A stretch of 64,000 bases of DNA from an uncultured Acetatifactor sp. (GTDB lineage: Bacteria > Bacillota > Clostridia > Lachnospirales > Lachnospiraceae), in the NCBI GenBank assembly GCA_910584375.1, contig CAJUAH010000014.1, positions 1 through 64,000 of the forward strand. Reading direction: 5' to 3'. Numbering within the stretch: the stretch's first letter is position 1; each line of letters opens with the position of its first letter. The translations under genes were made by a program, and so were the position numbers. The notes under the pieces are model-generated. The model made no database searches, was not told where the DNA came from, and saw nothing but the letters and a program-made list of their open reading frames with translations. Shown one piece after another: positions 16,332 to 25,279 of this stretch.

Positions 16332-18158
16332 ATGGGAAAAGAAGACACTATGAAAGAGATAAGCGAACAAAAATACTCCCGAAATATGGCGTTGAGCCTG
16401 CTGGCTGGAATCGTGCTGGGAGCGGTCATCGTGCTGGCGATGCTGTGGGCGCTGGGATATATTCCGAATAAGGGGCAGGGAGGCGCGGGAGCGGCCGGAT
16501 CGGATTCTGTTCTCTCCGTGGGAGCGGAGCAGGATACCCGCGGGGAGAACGGGCCGGGTAGCGGCGAAACGCAGCCCGAGCCCGCAGTCACCGAAAAACC
16601 CACAGCCACCGTGGAACCGGCAGTCACTGAAAAACCCACAGCCACCAAGGAACCGGCAGCCACTGAAAAACCCACAGCCACCGAAAAACCTGAGCCGGAA
16701 AAGACACCCCGGCCCACGCCGTCCCCGCAGGACGGAGACGGCGAAAAGTCCGGGGACGGCGTACAGCTCTGTCTCGATTTCCAGCTTAGCGGCAGTTGGG
16801 GCGGAGAAGGCGGCTATTACTATCAGTATGTGGCCTCCATCGAGAATCTGTCGGACAGGAAGATCACGGACTGGGAGATCAAAGTTCCCGGTTTTGAAGA
16901 CTGCAAAGTGGACTCCTACTGGTGCTGTGAGGTGGATGTGGAGGATGACTGTCTGACCGTTACGCCCGCTGATTTCAATGAGGAGATCTGGGAGGACGGC
17001 AAGGCGGAAGGTATCGGCATCACCGTTCTTGCGGAGGATGAATGGGAGCTTGCCGCGGCTACGGTAGAGGCCGAAACGGAGCAGGGCAGGATTACGGCTG
17101 CTCTGGGCGATGCTTTGGCCCGAGGGGGACAGACGGAGAAAACCCGGGAGGATAAACCCTCCGGCGCAGCGCCCGTGCAGAGCCAGGGCGCCAAAGGCCC
17201 GGATATCCAGGCGGGAGACGACCTGGGCGGCTATGCGCTGGGAGAGGATACGCCGGTGGGCGAGCATGGCAGACTGCGGGTGGAAAACGGCGGTCTGGTG
17301 GACCAGGAGGGCGATCCGTACCAGATGCACGGCGTCAGCACCCACGGACTGGCCTGGTTCCCGGAATATGTTTCCGAGGAGACTTTCCGCACGTTCCGAG
17401 AAGACTGGGATGTGGATGTGATGCGTCTGGCAATGTATAGCGATGAAAATGGCGGATATAGTAAAGACGGAGATCAGAAAAAGCTGAAAGAGCTGATCGA
17501 CAAAGGTGTGGAATACGCGTCCAAACAGGGAATGTATGTGATCGTCGACTGGCATGTGCTGGGGGAGGGAGATCCCAATATCCACAAGGAGGACGCCATC
17601 GCCTTTTTTGATGAGGTTTCGGAAAAATACGCGGACTACGGCAACGTGATCTATGAGATCTGCAACGAGCCCAACGGCGGCGTGTCATGGAAGGACGTAA
17701 AGCAATACGCGGAAGAGGTCATTCCTGTAATACGGGCCAACGACCCTTACGGTATTATTCTGGTGGGAACGCCTCAGTGGAGCCAGCTCATCGGGGACGC
17801 GGCGGCGGACCCCATTTCGGACTATGACAATATCATGTACACCCTGCATTTTTATGCGGCAACCCACAGGGAAGGTCTGCGGGGAGATCTGGAGAAGGCG
17901 CTGCAGGACGGTGTGCCCGTGTTTGTCAGTGAGTGCAGTATCTGCGACGCCTCCGGCAACGGCGGAATCGACGGGCAATCCGCTCAGGCCTGGGTGGATC
18001 TGCTGGATCGGTATGACGTGAGCTTTGTGGCATGGGCGGTCAGTAACAAAAACGAGACAGCGGCGCTGATCTCCGGCAACTGCAGTAAACTCAGCGACTG
18101 GAGCGACGAGGAACTGTCCGATACAGGGCGCTGGTTTAAGGAACAATTCACAAAATAG
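16332..18158 (+). CDS. cell-anchored GH5 endoglucanase with cellulose-binding-like domain
   Basis: Glycoside hydrolase family 5 enzyme of about 608 aa, predicted outside the cell and held by an N-terminal membrane helix (about 17-36). Next come a Thr/Pro/Glu linker of 36-nt coding repeats, a beta-sandwich domain like CBM2 carbohydrate binders (about 140-250; WEIKVPGF, WCCEVDVEDDCLTVTP), a second linker, and the (beta/alpha)8 GH5 domain (about 300-605). Catalytic residues are visible: acid/base Glu446 in YEICNEPNGG and nucleophile Glu534 in PVFVSECS. It likely cuts beta-1,4-glucans at the surface. The start could also be the ATG at 16350. It lies 34 bp after the Rpn gene and may be read from the same transcript. 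Confidence 0.9.
   Translation: MGKEDTMKEISEQKYSRNMALSLLAGIVLGAVIVLAMLWALGYIPNKGQGGAGAAGSDSVLSVGAEQDTRGENGPGSGETQPEPAVTEKPTATVEPAVTEKPTATKEPAATEKPTATEKPEPEKTPRPTPSPQDGDGEKSGDGVQLCLDFQLSGSWGGEGGYYYQYVASIENLSDRKITDWEIKVPGFEDCKVDSYWCCEVDVEDDCLTVTPADFNEEIWEDGKAEGIGITVLAEDEWELAAATVEAETEQGRITAALGDALARGGQTEKTREDKPSGAAPVQSQGAKGPDIQAGDDLGGYALGEDTPVGEHGRLRVENGGLVDQEGDPYQMHGVSTHGLAWFPEYVSEETFRTFREDWDVDVMRLAMYSDENGGYSKDGDQKKLKELIDKGVEYASKQGMYVIVDWHVLGEGDPNIHKEDAIAFFDEVSEKYADYGNVIYEICNEPNGGVSWKDVKQYAEEVIPVIRANDPYGIILVGTPQWSQLIGDAAADPISDYDNIMYTLHFYAATHREGLRGDLEKALQDGVPVFVSECSICDASGNGGIDGQSAQAWVDLLDRYDVSFVAWAVSNKNETAALISGNCSKLSDWSDEELSDTGRWFKEQFTK
16584..16700 (+). repeat. in-frame 36-nt tandem repeats coding the Thr/Pro linker
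   Basis: Near-identical units begin at 16584, 16620 and 16656. Each codes for 12 residues of the AVTEKPTATxEP type. The unit length keeps the frame, so changes in copy number would alter only linker length. Confidence 0.85.
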
Positions 18159-18209
18159 TTTTAAAAACTACATGAAAAAATATCGATACTACAAAATGTT
18201 ACATATCTA

Positions 18210-18266
18210 TTGCAAAAAATGGATATTCATGTTAGACTACTTATGAATGAGAGCCGACAGGTCGGC
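18210..18266 (+). promoter_or_regulatory. promoter and leader hairpin of the degV-like gene
   Basis: TTGCAA (18210-18215), 17 bp, TAGACT (18233-18238) with TG just upstream (18230-18231). The leader holds GCCGAC-ag-GTCGGC (18253-18266), a perfect 6-bp stem. The tagttttaaaaacta run right after the GH5 stop is at best a weak terminator. Confidence 0.45.
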
Positions 18267-18297
18267 AGTATGTAGACAGAGGAAGGATATTTTTTCT

Positions 18298-19194
18298 ATG
18301 AGTAAACTATTTCATATCATAACAGACGGTTCCTGCGACCTGCCCCCGGAGTGGGCGGAGCGGATGGGGTATTCGGTAGTGCCTTTTTATGTGTCTTTTG
18401 ACGATACCCATTATTACAAGGAGATTCAGGAGATCGGCATCCGGGATTTCTATCAGCAGATGGTGGACCGTAAGGGGGTATATCCCAAGTCTTCCATGCC
18501 CTCCACACAGGACTATGTGGATGCGTTCATGCCCTGGGTGGAGCAGGATATTCCTGTGCTCTGTATCTGTATCACATCCAAGTTCAGCGGTTCTTTGCAG
18601 TCGGCCATGAACGCCATGCAGATGATTAAGGAAGAACGGCCCCAGGCCCGGATACAGGTGATCGACTCCATTGTGAACACGGTTCTGCAGGGGATTTTGG
18701 TGCTGGAAGTGGTGAAATGCCAGCAGAGCGGCATGAGTTATGAGGATACATTGAAAAAGATCGAGGAGATCAAGGGTACCGGCAGGATATTCTTTACCGT
18801 GGGCGATATGGAATATCTGGCGCACGGCGGGCGCATCGGCAAGGTAAGCAGCGTTGCGGGGAGCCTTTTGGGCATCAAGCCCGTGATCACGCTGAAACAG
18901 GGCGAGATCTTCCCCAGCGGCATCGGACGCAGCAGGCGCAAGAATCTGGATAAGACCATCTCTCTGCTGACGTCTTATCTGAAAGAGTCGGGAGAGGACG
19001 CGAGCCGTTTCAGCATTGCCGTGGGGTACGGTTATGACTATGAGGAGGCCGTGGAATACCGTGCCAGAGTGTTGGAGGCGTTGGGCGGAAAGGTAAAAGA
19101 GGAGGATATGCCGATCCTGCAGATCGGCGCCACGATATCCGTGCATACAGGTCCGTATCCTTTGGGGCTTGGCATAATCCACAAAGCGTTGTAG
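18298..19194 (+). CDS. DegV family fatty-acid-binding protein
   Basis: Protein of 298 aa with the DegV two-domain fold that binds a fatty acid and, in Firmicutes, supplies acyl groups to the fatty acid kinase FakA. Family features are the N-terminal IITDGSCDLPPE, SSMPSTQDYVDAF near 62-74, ITSKFSGSLQSA (about 96-107) with the conserved serine region, and GRIGKVSSVAGSLLGIKPV. The length matches the family. The ATG at 18298 is used because aggaagg lies upstream. A terminator follows at 19213. Confidence 0.92.
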   Translation: MSKLFHIITDGSCDLPPEWAERMGYSVVPFYVSFDDTHYYKEIQEIGIRDFYQQMVDRKGVYPKSSMPSTQDYVDAFMPWVEQDIPVLCICITSKFSGSLQSAMNAMQMIKEERPQARIQVIDSIVNTVLQGILVLEVVKCQQSGMSYEDTLKKIEEIKGTGRIFFTVGDMEYLAHGGRIGKVSSVAGSLLGIKPVITLKQGEIFPSGIGRSRRKNLDKTISLLTSYLKESGEDASRFSIAVGYGYDYEEAVEYRARVLEALGGKVKEEDMPILQIGATISVHTGPYPLGLGIIHKAL

Positions 19195-19212
19195 AATATA
19201 AATAGACATGAC

Positions 19213-19246
19213 GACCTGACCGGCCCGGCGCCTGTCAGGTCTTTTT
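19213..19246 (+). terminator. rho-independent terminator between degV-like and MATE genes
   Basis: GACCTGAC (19213-19220) and GTCAGGTC (19234-19241) pair perfectly, followed by TTTTT. The MATE ribosome binding site starts only a few bases later, so either read-through or an internal promoter must express the next gene. Confidence 0.85.
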
Positions 19247-19261
19247 ATGAGGTGAGTACAG

Positions 19262-20614
19262 ATGAAAATGCTGCGATATCCGCGAGAAGATGTGAAAAAA
19301 GTGATCGGCATGGCCTGGCCTGCGGTGCTGGAGTCATTTTTTACGGCGTTTGCCGGGCTGGTGGACTCTCTGATGGTCAGTTCCATGGGCTCTGACGCCG
19401 TGGCGGCGGTGGGACTGACCACGCAGCCCAAGATGGTGGGTCTGGCTCTGTTTTTTGCCGGCAATGTATCCATATCGGCGCTGGTGGCCCGGCGCAAGGG
19501 CGAGGGGCGGAAAGAGGATGCCAACCGGATCTTTGTGACCTTCCTGCTCTTTGTTCTGGCGGCTGCGGCGGTGATCGGCAGTCTGGCGGTGGCTTTCGCG
19601 GACCCCGTTATCCGTCTGTGCGGCTCCGAGACGGAAACCCATGCCTCGGCAGTGCTGTACTTTCGGATCATTATGGGAGGCATGGTCTTTAACTGCGTGC
19701 AGATGGGGGTCAACGCCGCCCAGAGAGGCGCGGGAAATACCCGAATCACCATGCGTACCAATCTGGTTTCCAACACCATCAATATCCTCTTGAATTATCT
19801 GCTGATTCAGGGACATATGGGCTTTCCAGCTCTTGGAATCCGGGGAGCGGCGCTGGCCACGGTGTCGGGTACGGTGGTGGCCAGCTTTATGAGTCTGTGG
19901 TCCGTGAGAAAAGAGGAAAATTTCGTGAGCCTGACCTATATATGGCGGCAAAAGATCCGTCCGGGGATAGAGGCCATGGGGCAGATCATCCATGTGGGGT
20001 ACAGCGTGTTCGCCGAGCAGCTCCTGATGCGTATCGGCTTTATGATGACCTCGCTGATGGCGGCCAGCCAGGGAACCGCGTCCATGGCGGCTCATCAGGT
20101 GGGTATGAATGTGATGAGCCTGTCCTTTTCCTTTGGGGACGGCCTGCAGGCTACGGCGGTGGCCCTGATCGGGTACAGTCTGGGCGCTCGGGATGAAAGG
20201 AGGGCCCGGCAATACGGGGCCATCTGCCGGATGCTGGGGGGATGCGTCTCCGTGGTGCTGGCGGTAGTCTATTTCTTTGGGGGAGAGTGGCTGTACAGCC
20301 TGTTTTTCACGGAAAAAGAGATCATCGCCATCGGCGTACAGATCATGCGGATCATCATTTTCGTAGTGCTGCTGCAGATTGCGCAGGTGATCTATATGGG
20401 TTGTCTGCGGGGGGCCGGGGATACCCTGTACACGGCTGTTGCCTCCACCGTCAGCGTCACCGTGATCCGCACGGCGGGCTCCTGGTTCTTTGGATATGTG
20501 TTAAACTGGGGGATCGCCGGAATATGGATGGGCGTGGTGGCCGACCAGCTGGCGAGATTCCTGTTCGCCTCCATCCGATTTAAACAGGGGAAGTGGACGC
20601 GGATAAAAATATAA
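19262..20614 (+). CDS. MATE family efflux transporter
   Basis: Integral membrane antiporter of 450 aa with about twelve hydrophobic segments in two similar halves. It is related to the NorM/DinF families, which export cationic compounds using Na+ or H+ gradients. Typical sequence is MAWPAVLESFFTAFAGLVDS at the start, MVSSMGSDAVAAVGL and PQRGAG-like QRGAGNTRI. The SD gaggtgag lies 6-8 bp before the ATG at 19262, immediately after the degV terminator. The substrate is unknown. Confidence 0.92.
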   Translation: MKMLRYPREDVKKVIGMAWPAVLESFFTAFAGLVDSLMVSSMGSDAVAAVGLTTQPKMVGLALFFAGNVSISALVARRKGEGRKEDANRIFVTFLLFVLAAAAVIGSLAVAFADPVIRLCGSETETHASAVLYFRIIMGGMVFNCVQMGVNAAQRGAGNTRITMRTNLVSNTINILLNYLLIQGHMGFPALGIRGAALATVSGTVVASFMSLWSVRKEENFVSLTYIWRQKIRPGIEAMGQIIHVGYSVFAEQLLMRIGFMMTSLMAASQGTASMAAHQVGMNVMSLSFSFGDGLQATAVALIGYSLGARDERRARQYGAICRMLGGCVSVVLAVVYFFGGEWLYSLFFTEKEIIAIGVQIMRIIIFVVLLQIAQVIYMGCLRGAGDTLYTAVASTVSVTVIRTAGSWFFGYVLNWGIAGIWMGVVADQLARFLFASIRFKQGKWTRIKI

Positions 20615-20637
20615 ATGGCAAATCCCATGAAAATAGC

Positions 20638-20666
20638 TTGTGTGAACTATGGAGATATGGTACAAT
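20638..20666 (+). promoter_or_regulatory. promoter of the chemoreceptor gene
   Basis: TTGTGT (20638-20643), 17 bp, TACAAT (20661-20666), 60 bp before the ATG. Confidence 0.55.
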
Positions 20667-20725
20667 GAAAAAAGTATTCATATCATTAATTACTACATAA
20701 CAGTTCAGAGAGGGCAGCATAGATT

Positions 20726-22438
20726 ATGAAAGAACAGAAGAACAAGGTTTCATTTTTTCACTCCATTAAAGTAAAGATTCTGTTATTGGTATTTGGCACC
20801 GTATTGTCCAGTGTGGTGATTTGCATAGCTACTGCGGTTCCGCTCTCGCGTAACAGCGTGTCCAGCCTGACGGAGAACTATATGGAGGACATGGTATATA
20901 TTGCCGGGGAGAGCCTGGTCAGGGATGTGAAGGCCCGCGGGTATGACGCGGTCATGACGGCGGAGGTGCTGAGCAGCTATCTGAGCGGTGTGAAAGTCAG
21001 AGGTATGGACAGCAGCTATGCCTACCTGGTATCCAGCGACAGCATGATGATGTATCATCCCACGCCGGAGAAGATTGGCCAGCCGGTGGAGAATGACGCG
21101 GTCAAGCAGCTTGTAGGCGAGATTGCCCGGGGCAACAGGCCGGAAACGGATGTTATCATTTATGACTTCAAGGGCGTGACCAAGTACGCGTCTTTCTATA
21201 TTGACCCTGATATGAAATTTATCCTTGTAGTGACGGCGGATGAGAAAGAGATCCTCTCCGCGGTGAGGAAACTGACGGTAAACAGCAGTATCGGCGGACT
21301 GATCGTTCTGTTCCTGTGTAATATCATAGGCTTTATCGTGGCGCTTAAGCTGGTGAAACCCATCGAGAGGACTACCCAGGAGGCGGCCCGTCTGGCGGAA
21401 CTGGATTTCACGAAAAACGAGATGAAAAAGGGGCTGCTTAACAGAAACCGCAAAGATGAGACCGGCGTGATGAGTCGCGCGATCTCGGTGCTGCAGCAGG
21501 AGCTGGCTCTCGTAGCCACCAATATCAACGAACAGTGCGGCAAGCTGCATGAGTCCGCAGGCAGCATGGCCCAGAGCGTGGACGAGACCATGAACACGGT
21601 GGAGCAGGTGGAGAAAGCGGTCAATGAGATCGCCGAGGGCGCAACCAGCCAGGCGCAGGAGACCCAGACCGCTACCGAGCAGATCATCGTTATGGGCAAT
21701 ATGATCGAGGAGACCGACGCCAAAGTGGAGGAATTGCGGGAGAACGCTCGCAAGATGCGCAGCGCCGGAGAGCAGGCCATGGAGATCCTGGGGGCGCTGG
21801 GCGAGGTAAACCAGCAGACCAAGGACGCGATCGCCGTGATTGCCAAACAGACGGATGTGACCAACGAGTCTGCGATGAAGATTAAGACGGCGGTGGACAT
21901 TATTACAGATATCGCAGAGGAGACCAATCTGCTGTCTCTGAACGCCTCCATAGAGGCGGCCCGCGCGGGAGAGCAGGGCAGAGGCTTTGCCGTGGTGGCG
22001 GGACAGATCCAGAAACTGGCGGAGCAGTCCAACGAATCCGCCCAGCAGATCACCTCGATCATCGAACTGCTGATTCAGGAGACCCAGCGTTCCGTACAGA
22101 CCATGGCGGATGTAAAAGCGGTTATCGAAAAGCAGGATGAGAACGTGACTTTGACGGAAAAGGCTTTTGGGGACGTGGAGCAGGGGATTGCCCTGTCCAT
22201 TGAAGGAATCCGCGCCATCGCCAGACAGACCAAAGAGCTGGACGAATCCCGGGTCAAGGTGGTGGATGTGGTGCAGAATCTGACGGCGATCGCCGAGGAG
22301 AACGCCGCCAGTACGGAGGAGACTTCCGCGTCTGCCACGGAGATGAGCGCCATAATGGAAAGTATCGACGGCAATGCCCGCAACCTGAATGAGGTGGCGG
22401 ATCAGTTGCATGAGACCATATCCAAGTTCAAGATCTGA
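20726..22438 (+). CDS. methyl-accepting chemotaxis protein
   Basis: Membrane chemoreceptor of 570 aa. It has a transmembrane helix about 14-36, an extracytoplasmic Cache-type sensor about 37-188 ([21 protein letters not shown] is the typical core), a second helix about 190-212 and a HAMP region. The long cytoplasmic signalling coiled coil has the conserved hairpin tip [20 protein letters not shown] and a C-terminal adaptation region. It would pass ligand information to CheA/CheW. No che or flagellar genes lie in this window, so the pathway partners are elsewhere. Confidence 0.93.
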   Translation: MKEQKNKVSFFHSIKVKILLLVFGTVLSSVVICIATAVPLSRNSVSSLTENYMEDMVYIAGESLVRDVKARGYDAVMTAEVLSSYLSGVKVRGMDSSYAYLVSSDSMMMYHPTPEKIGQPVENDAVKQLVGEIARGNRPETDVIIYDFKGVTKYASFYIDPDMKFILVVTADEKEILSAVRKLTVNSSIGGLIVLFLCNIIGFIVALKLVKPIERTTQEAARLAELDFTKNEMKKGLLNRNRKDETGVMSRAISVLQQELALVATNINEQCGKLHESAGSMAQSVDETMNTVEQVEKAVNEIAEGATSQAQETQTATEQIIVMGNMIEETDAKVEELRENARKMRSAGEQAMEILGALGEVNQQTKDAIAVIAKQTDVTNESAMKIKTAVDIITDIAEETNLLSLNASIEAARAGEQGRGFAVVAGQIQKLAEQSNESAQQITSIIELLIQETQRSVQTMADVKAVIEKQDENVTLTEKAFGDVEQGIALSIEGIRAIARQTKELDESRVKVVDVVQNLTAIAEENAASTEETSASATEMSAIMESIDGNARNLNEVADQLHETISKFKI

Positions 22439-22468
22439 GTAAGCCTGCAAATACTTATCAGGAATCGG

Positions 22469-22502
22469 GAACCTGTGGGGAATTTTCCACAGGTTCTTTT
22501 TA
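22469..22502 (+). terminator. rho-independent terminator after the chemoreceptor
   Basis: GAACCTGTGG (22469-22478) pairs perfectly with CCACAGGTTC (22487-22496), then TTTTT. Confidence 0.9.
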
Positions 22503-22628
22503 TGGAGAGGGGCGAGCAAATGGAAGAATGTAGTAAATTTAGGAAAAAAGTCATAGACAGAATATACAATGCGCACCGGGATATTTACCGACATATTTCA
22601 CAAAGTTAAAGAAAAATCTGAAATATTA

Positions 22629-22658
22629 CTGACATCACTGGTTTAAAAGTGTTAAAAT
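22629..22658 (+). promoter_or_regulatory. promoter of the CarD-like gene
   Basis: CTGACA (22629-22634), 18 bp, TAAAAT (22653-22658). Confidence 0.4.
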
Positions 22659-22718
22659 ATAGGCAGAATATAGGTAATGATCGAACACTTATAAATCATG
22701 ATGGAAAGGCAGGTAAGT

Positions 22719-23228
22719 ATGTACAGTGTGGGGCAGTATGTGGTGTGCGGCAATAAAGGCGTATGTACGATAGAGGATATCACGACGCTGGATATCTCCG
22801 GCGTGGATAAGGCAAAGCTGTATTATATCTTGAAACCGCAGTATATTTCAGCCAGCACTGTCTATGTGCCGGTGGAAAATGCCTCGTCTCTGCGGGAGGT
22901 GCTCACTCGGGAACAGGCGCAGCAGCTGGTTGAGGAGATTCCGAACATTATGCCGCTGAAGATATCCAACGAAAAGATGGTGGAGCAGGAATACCGCAGT
23001 TGTATGAGGAGCAACGACAGCACGGAGTGGGTACGGGTGATCAAGACGATCTACGAGCGCAGGGAGAAACGTCTGCAGGCCGGGCGTAAGGAGACAGCGG
23101 TGGACGGCAGATATATTAAGCTGGCGGAAGACAGTCTGTACGGCGAGCTGGCGGTGGCGCTGGGGATGGAGCGCGGCCAGGTGTGCGCCTACATCACGGA
23201 CAGGCTGCGGGGTGCGGCGCCGGTATAG
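22719..23228 (+). CDS. CarD/CdnL-TRCF family transcriptional regulator
   Basis: Predicted RNA polymerase binding protein, 169 aa. The N-terminal CarD_TRCF (RID) domain opens MYSVGQYVVCGNKGVCTIEDI and contains KLYYILKPQY and VYVPVENASSLREVL. A helical C-terminal part (about 75-169) would contact DNA at promoters. Family members bind the beta subunit and stabilise open complexes. The ATG at 22719 matches family N-termini; an ATGATG at 22698-22703 would add seven residues. It is a single-gene transcript with its own promoter and terminator. Confidence 0.85.
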   Translation: MYSVGQYVVCGNKGVCTIEDITTLDISGVDKAKLYYILKPQYISASTVYVPVENASSLREVLTREQAQQLVEEIPNIMPLKISNEKMVEQEYRSCMRSNDSTEWVRVIKTIYERREKRLQAGRKETAVDGRYIKLAEDSLYGELAVALGMERGQVCAYITDRLRGAAPV

Positions 23229-23246
23229 GAAAATACGAATATCACA

Positions 23247-23288
23247 GGAGCCCTTTTGGCAGAAATAACGCCGAGGGGTTCTTTTTTT
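23247..23288 (+). terminator. rho-independent terminator after the CarD-like gene
   Basis: GAGCCCTT...GGC pairs with GCC...GAGGGGTTC (with G.U pairs) and is followed by seven T. Confidence 0.75.
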
Positions 23289-23289
23289 A

Positions 23290-23318
23290 TGGACATTTTG
23301 TCCCAAAAATAGTATGAT
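23290..23318 (+). promoter_or_regulatory. promoter with palindrome ahead of the GGDEF gene
   Basis: TGGACA (23290-23295), 17 bp, TATGAT (23313-23318). The -35 overlaps the palindrome GGACA-ttt-TGTCC (23291-23303), a possible operator. Confidence 0.4.
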
Positions 23319-23374
23319 ATAAATATATATCCAGACAATTTGACCTGCATGTAGGAGCGGACGTGGGAGGCATC

Positions 23375-25243
23375 ATGAAAAAGATCGCATTGTTTGTGGG
23401 AGAAGTATCGGCAGAGTATCAGTCGGATGTCACGGTGGGGATCATCGGAGAGGTTCGGAGACAGGGATACAGCCTGCATATTTTTAACAATTTCGGGTCA
23501 TACAGTCCCAATGTCTTTCATGGCTACGGTGAGAAGAGTATCATACAGATACCGGATCTGCCCAGCTATGACGGAGTAATCCTGGCGGGAGATACGTTCA
23601 ATGTGGAAGGAATGTACGAGGAGCTGACGCAGATGCTGCTGGAAAATACAGACTGTCCGGTCGTCTGCCTGCGCAGGGAAGATCCCCGTTTTCCCTCGAT
23701 TTCGGCGGAAAACTATGCCCCGGTCTGTAATATGGTGGAACATTTTATCCAGGTACACGGTTTCCGGAATATCTGTTTTATGTCGGGAAAGAGGGAGATG
23801 CAGGACGCGCAGCTGCGGCTGAAGGCGTATCGGGATACCATGGAAAAGCATGGGCTGCCGGTGACGGAACATATGGTGTTCTACGGCAATTACTGGAAGA
23901 ATATGGGAGATGAGGCGCTGGACTGGTTTCTGGAGGAGGGTAAGCCCTTGCCCCAGGTCATTGTCTGCGCCAATGACTATATGGCGATGTCCATCTGTAA
24001 CGGACTGCAAAAGAGGGGGATCCGGGTGCCGGAACAGGTGTGCGTATCGGGTTTTGACGATGTGGAGGAGGCCAGCGTATCTATCCCCGCTCTGACCAGT
24101 ATCCGGGTTAATTATCGGGACATGGGGCGCAAGGCCGTATATATGTTGGAAAATCTGTGGCAGGGGCGGGAGGCCCACGAGGGTACAGATCGTGTGGAGA
24201 TCGTCAGCAAGTTCAGGGGATCCTGCGGCTGCGCCGAGAGTATCGATACGGAGGCGGTCACGAAACTGTTTCACCGCAAGGAGCAGCTGCAGAACGCGCT
24301 GTACCATGGCAGTTCCATGCATGTGGATCTGGAAAATACGGATACGTTCAGATCGCTTATGAACGTCGGCCGGGCATATATCAGCGCGATCCGGTTTGAG
24401 CGGATTTACGTCTGCATGTGCGATGAACAGGAACGCCAGCAGGAAAAAGCCGCCATGATGAGCCAGTACACGGAACATATGATTCTGCGGAATGTGATGA
24501 ATATGAAGGAGGATATTCCTCATGAAGAACGTTTCCCGCGCGGGGAACTGTTACCTGCGGCTTACCGCCGGGAGGGGGAGATCCTGTATATCAGTCCCCT
24601 GCATGAGAGGAACGACTGTTTTGGCTATGTGGTGTTGACCACGGATTCGCCGGACGAGCTGAGATATCAGTTTCAGACCTGGATAGCCAGCGTGTCCATG
24701 TCTTTGGCCAAGCTACAGATGTATGAGGAGAACCAGGCTCTGAACGAGATGCGCAGACAGTACGGCAGAGACGAACTGACCGGGATACCCAACCGCCGGG
24801 AGATGGAGCGGGTATTACAGAAACAGTACGATCACCTGCGGCAGAGCGGGGAGAGTTTCTTTTTGGTCAGCGTGGACATGGACGGCCTGAAATATATCAA
24901 TGACCATTTCGGTCATCTGGAGGGAGATGAGGCGCTGAAAGCGCTGGCGCGGATTCTGGCACAGGAGCAGGGGGAGACGGGTGTGGCGGCCCGCACCGGG
25001 GGAGATGAGTTTCAGATCTGTATGGCCACCCAGTCTCAGGGGATCGTGGAGTCCAGAATCGCGGCGATACGCAAACAGATCCTGCAATTCAACGCAGGCA
25101 GCGGCAAGCCCTATGAGCTTTCCGCCAGTATCGGTTACGCCCGCTGCGACCAGTGTGTGCCGTTGCTCAGCTGTCTGCAGCAGGCGGATAAGAATATGTA
25201 TCAGGAGAAGAGCGGAAAAAAACATGCCAGAAAACCGGAGTGA
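23375..25243 (+). CDS. LacI-type sugar-sensor fused to GGDEF diguanylate cyclase
   Basis: Cytoplasmic protein of about 622 aa. The first 280 residues form a periplasmic-binding-protein-like sensor as in LacI regulators (VCVSGFDDVEEASVSIPALTSIRVNY), but no DNA-binding helix-turn-helix precedes it. A middle linker region follows, then a C-terminal GGDEF domain with the intact active-site motif GGDEF at 542-546. It should make c-di-GMP. The inhibitory I-site RxxD five residues upstream is replaced (GETG), so product feedback is probably absent. Start: ATG 23375 follows gggagg by only 4 bp; GTG 23363 is an alternative. Confidence 0.88.
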   Translation: MKKIALFVGEVSAEYQSDVTVGIIGEVRRQGYSLHIFNNFGSYSPNVFHGYGEKSIIQIPDLPSYDGVILAGDTFNVEGMYEELTQMLLENTDCPVVCLRREDPRFPSISAENYAPVCNMVEHFIQVHGFRNICFMSGKREMQDAQLRLKAYRDTMEKHGLPVTEHMVFYGNYWKNMGDEALDWFLEEGKPLPQVIVCANDYMAMSICNGLQKRGIRVPEQVCVSGFDDVEEASVSIPALTSIRVNYRDMGRKAVYMLENLWQGREAHEGTDRVEIVSKFRGSCGCAESIDTEAVTKLFHRKEQLQNALYHGSSMHVDLENTDTFRSLMNVGRAYISAIRFERIYVCMCDEQERQQEKAAMMSQYTEHMILRNVMNMKEDIPHEERFPRGELLPAAYRREGEILYISPLHERNDCFGYVVLTTDSPDELRYQFQTWIASVSMSLAKLQMYEENQALNEMRRQYGRDELTGIPNRREMERVLQKQYDHLRQSGESFFLVSVDMDGLKYINDHFGHLEGDEALKALARILAQEQGETGVAARTGGDEFQICMATQSQGIVESRIAAIRKQILQFNAGSGKPYELSASIGYARCDQCVPLLSCLQQADKNMYQEKSGKKHARKPE

Positions 25244-25279
25244 CCGGGGATTTTGGCGGAGGAAGAGGAACAGGAAGAC

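Noticed and set aside
16584..16700. Regular 36-nt repeats considered as a short CRISPR-like array
   Set aside because: The units are contiguous without spacers, in frame with the GH5 gene and code for a Thr/Pro linker.
20783..22594. 603-codon open frame antisense to the chemoreceptor, and similar long antisense frames at 6682-8208 and 8309-9769
   Set aside because: The sense strands hold clear family proteins. The antisense products are rich in His, Arg, Leu and Gln with no recognisable domain, the usual shadow of GC-rich codon use, and lack ribosome binding sites.
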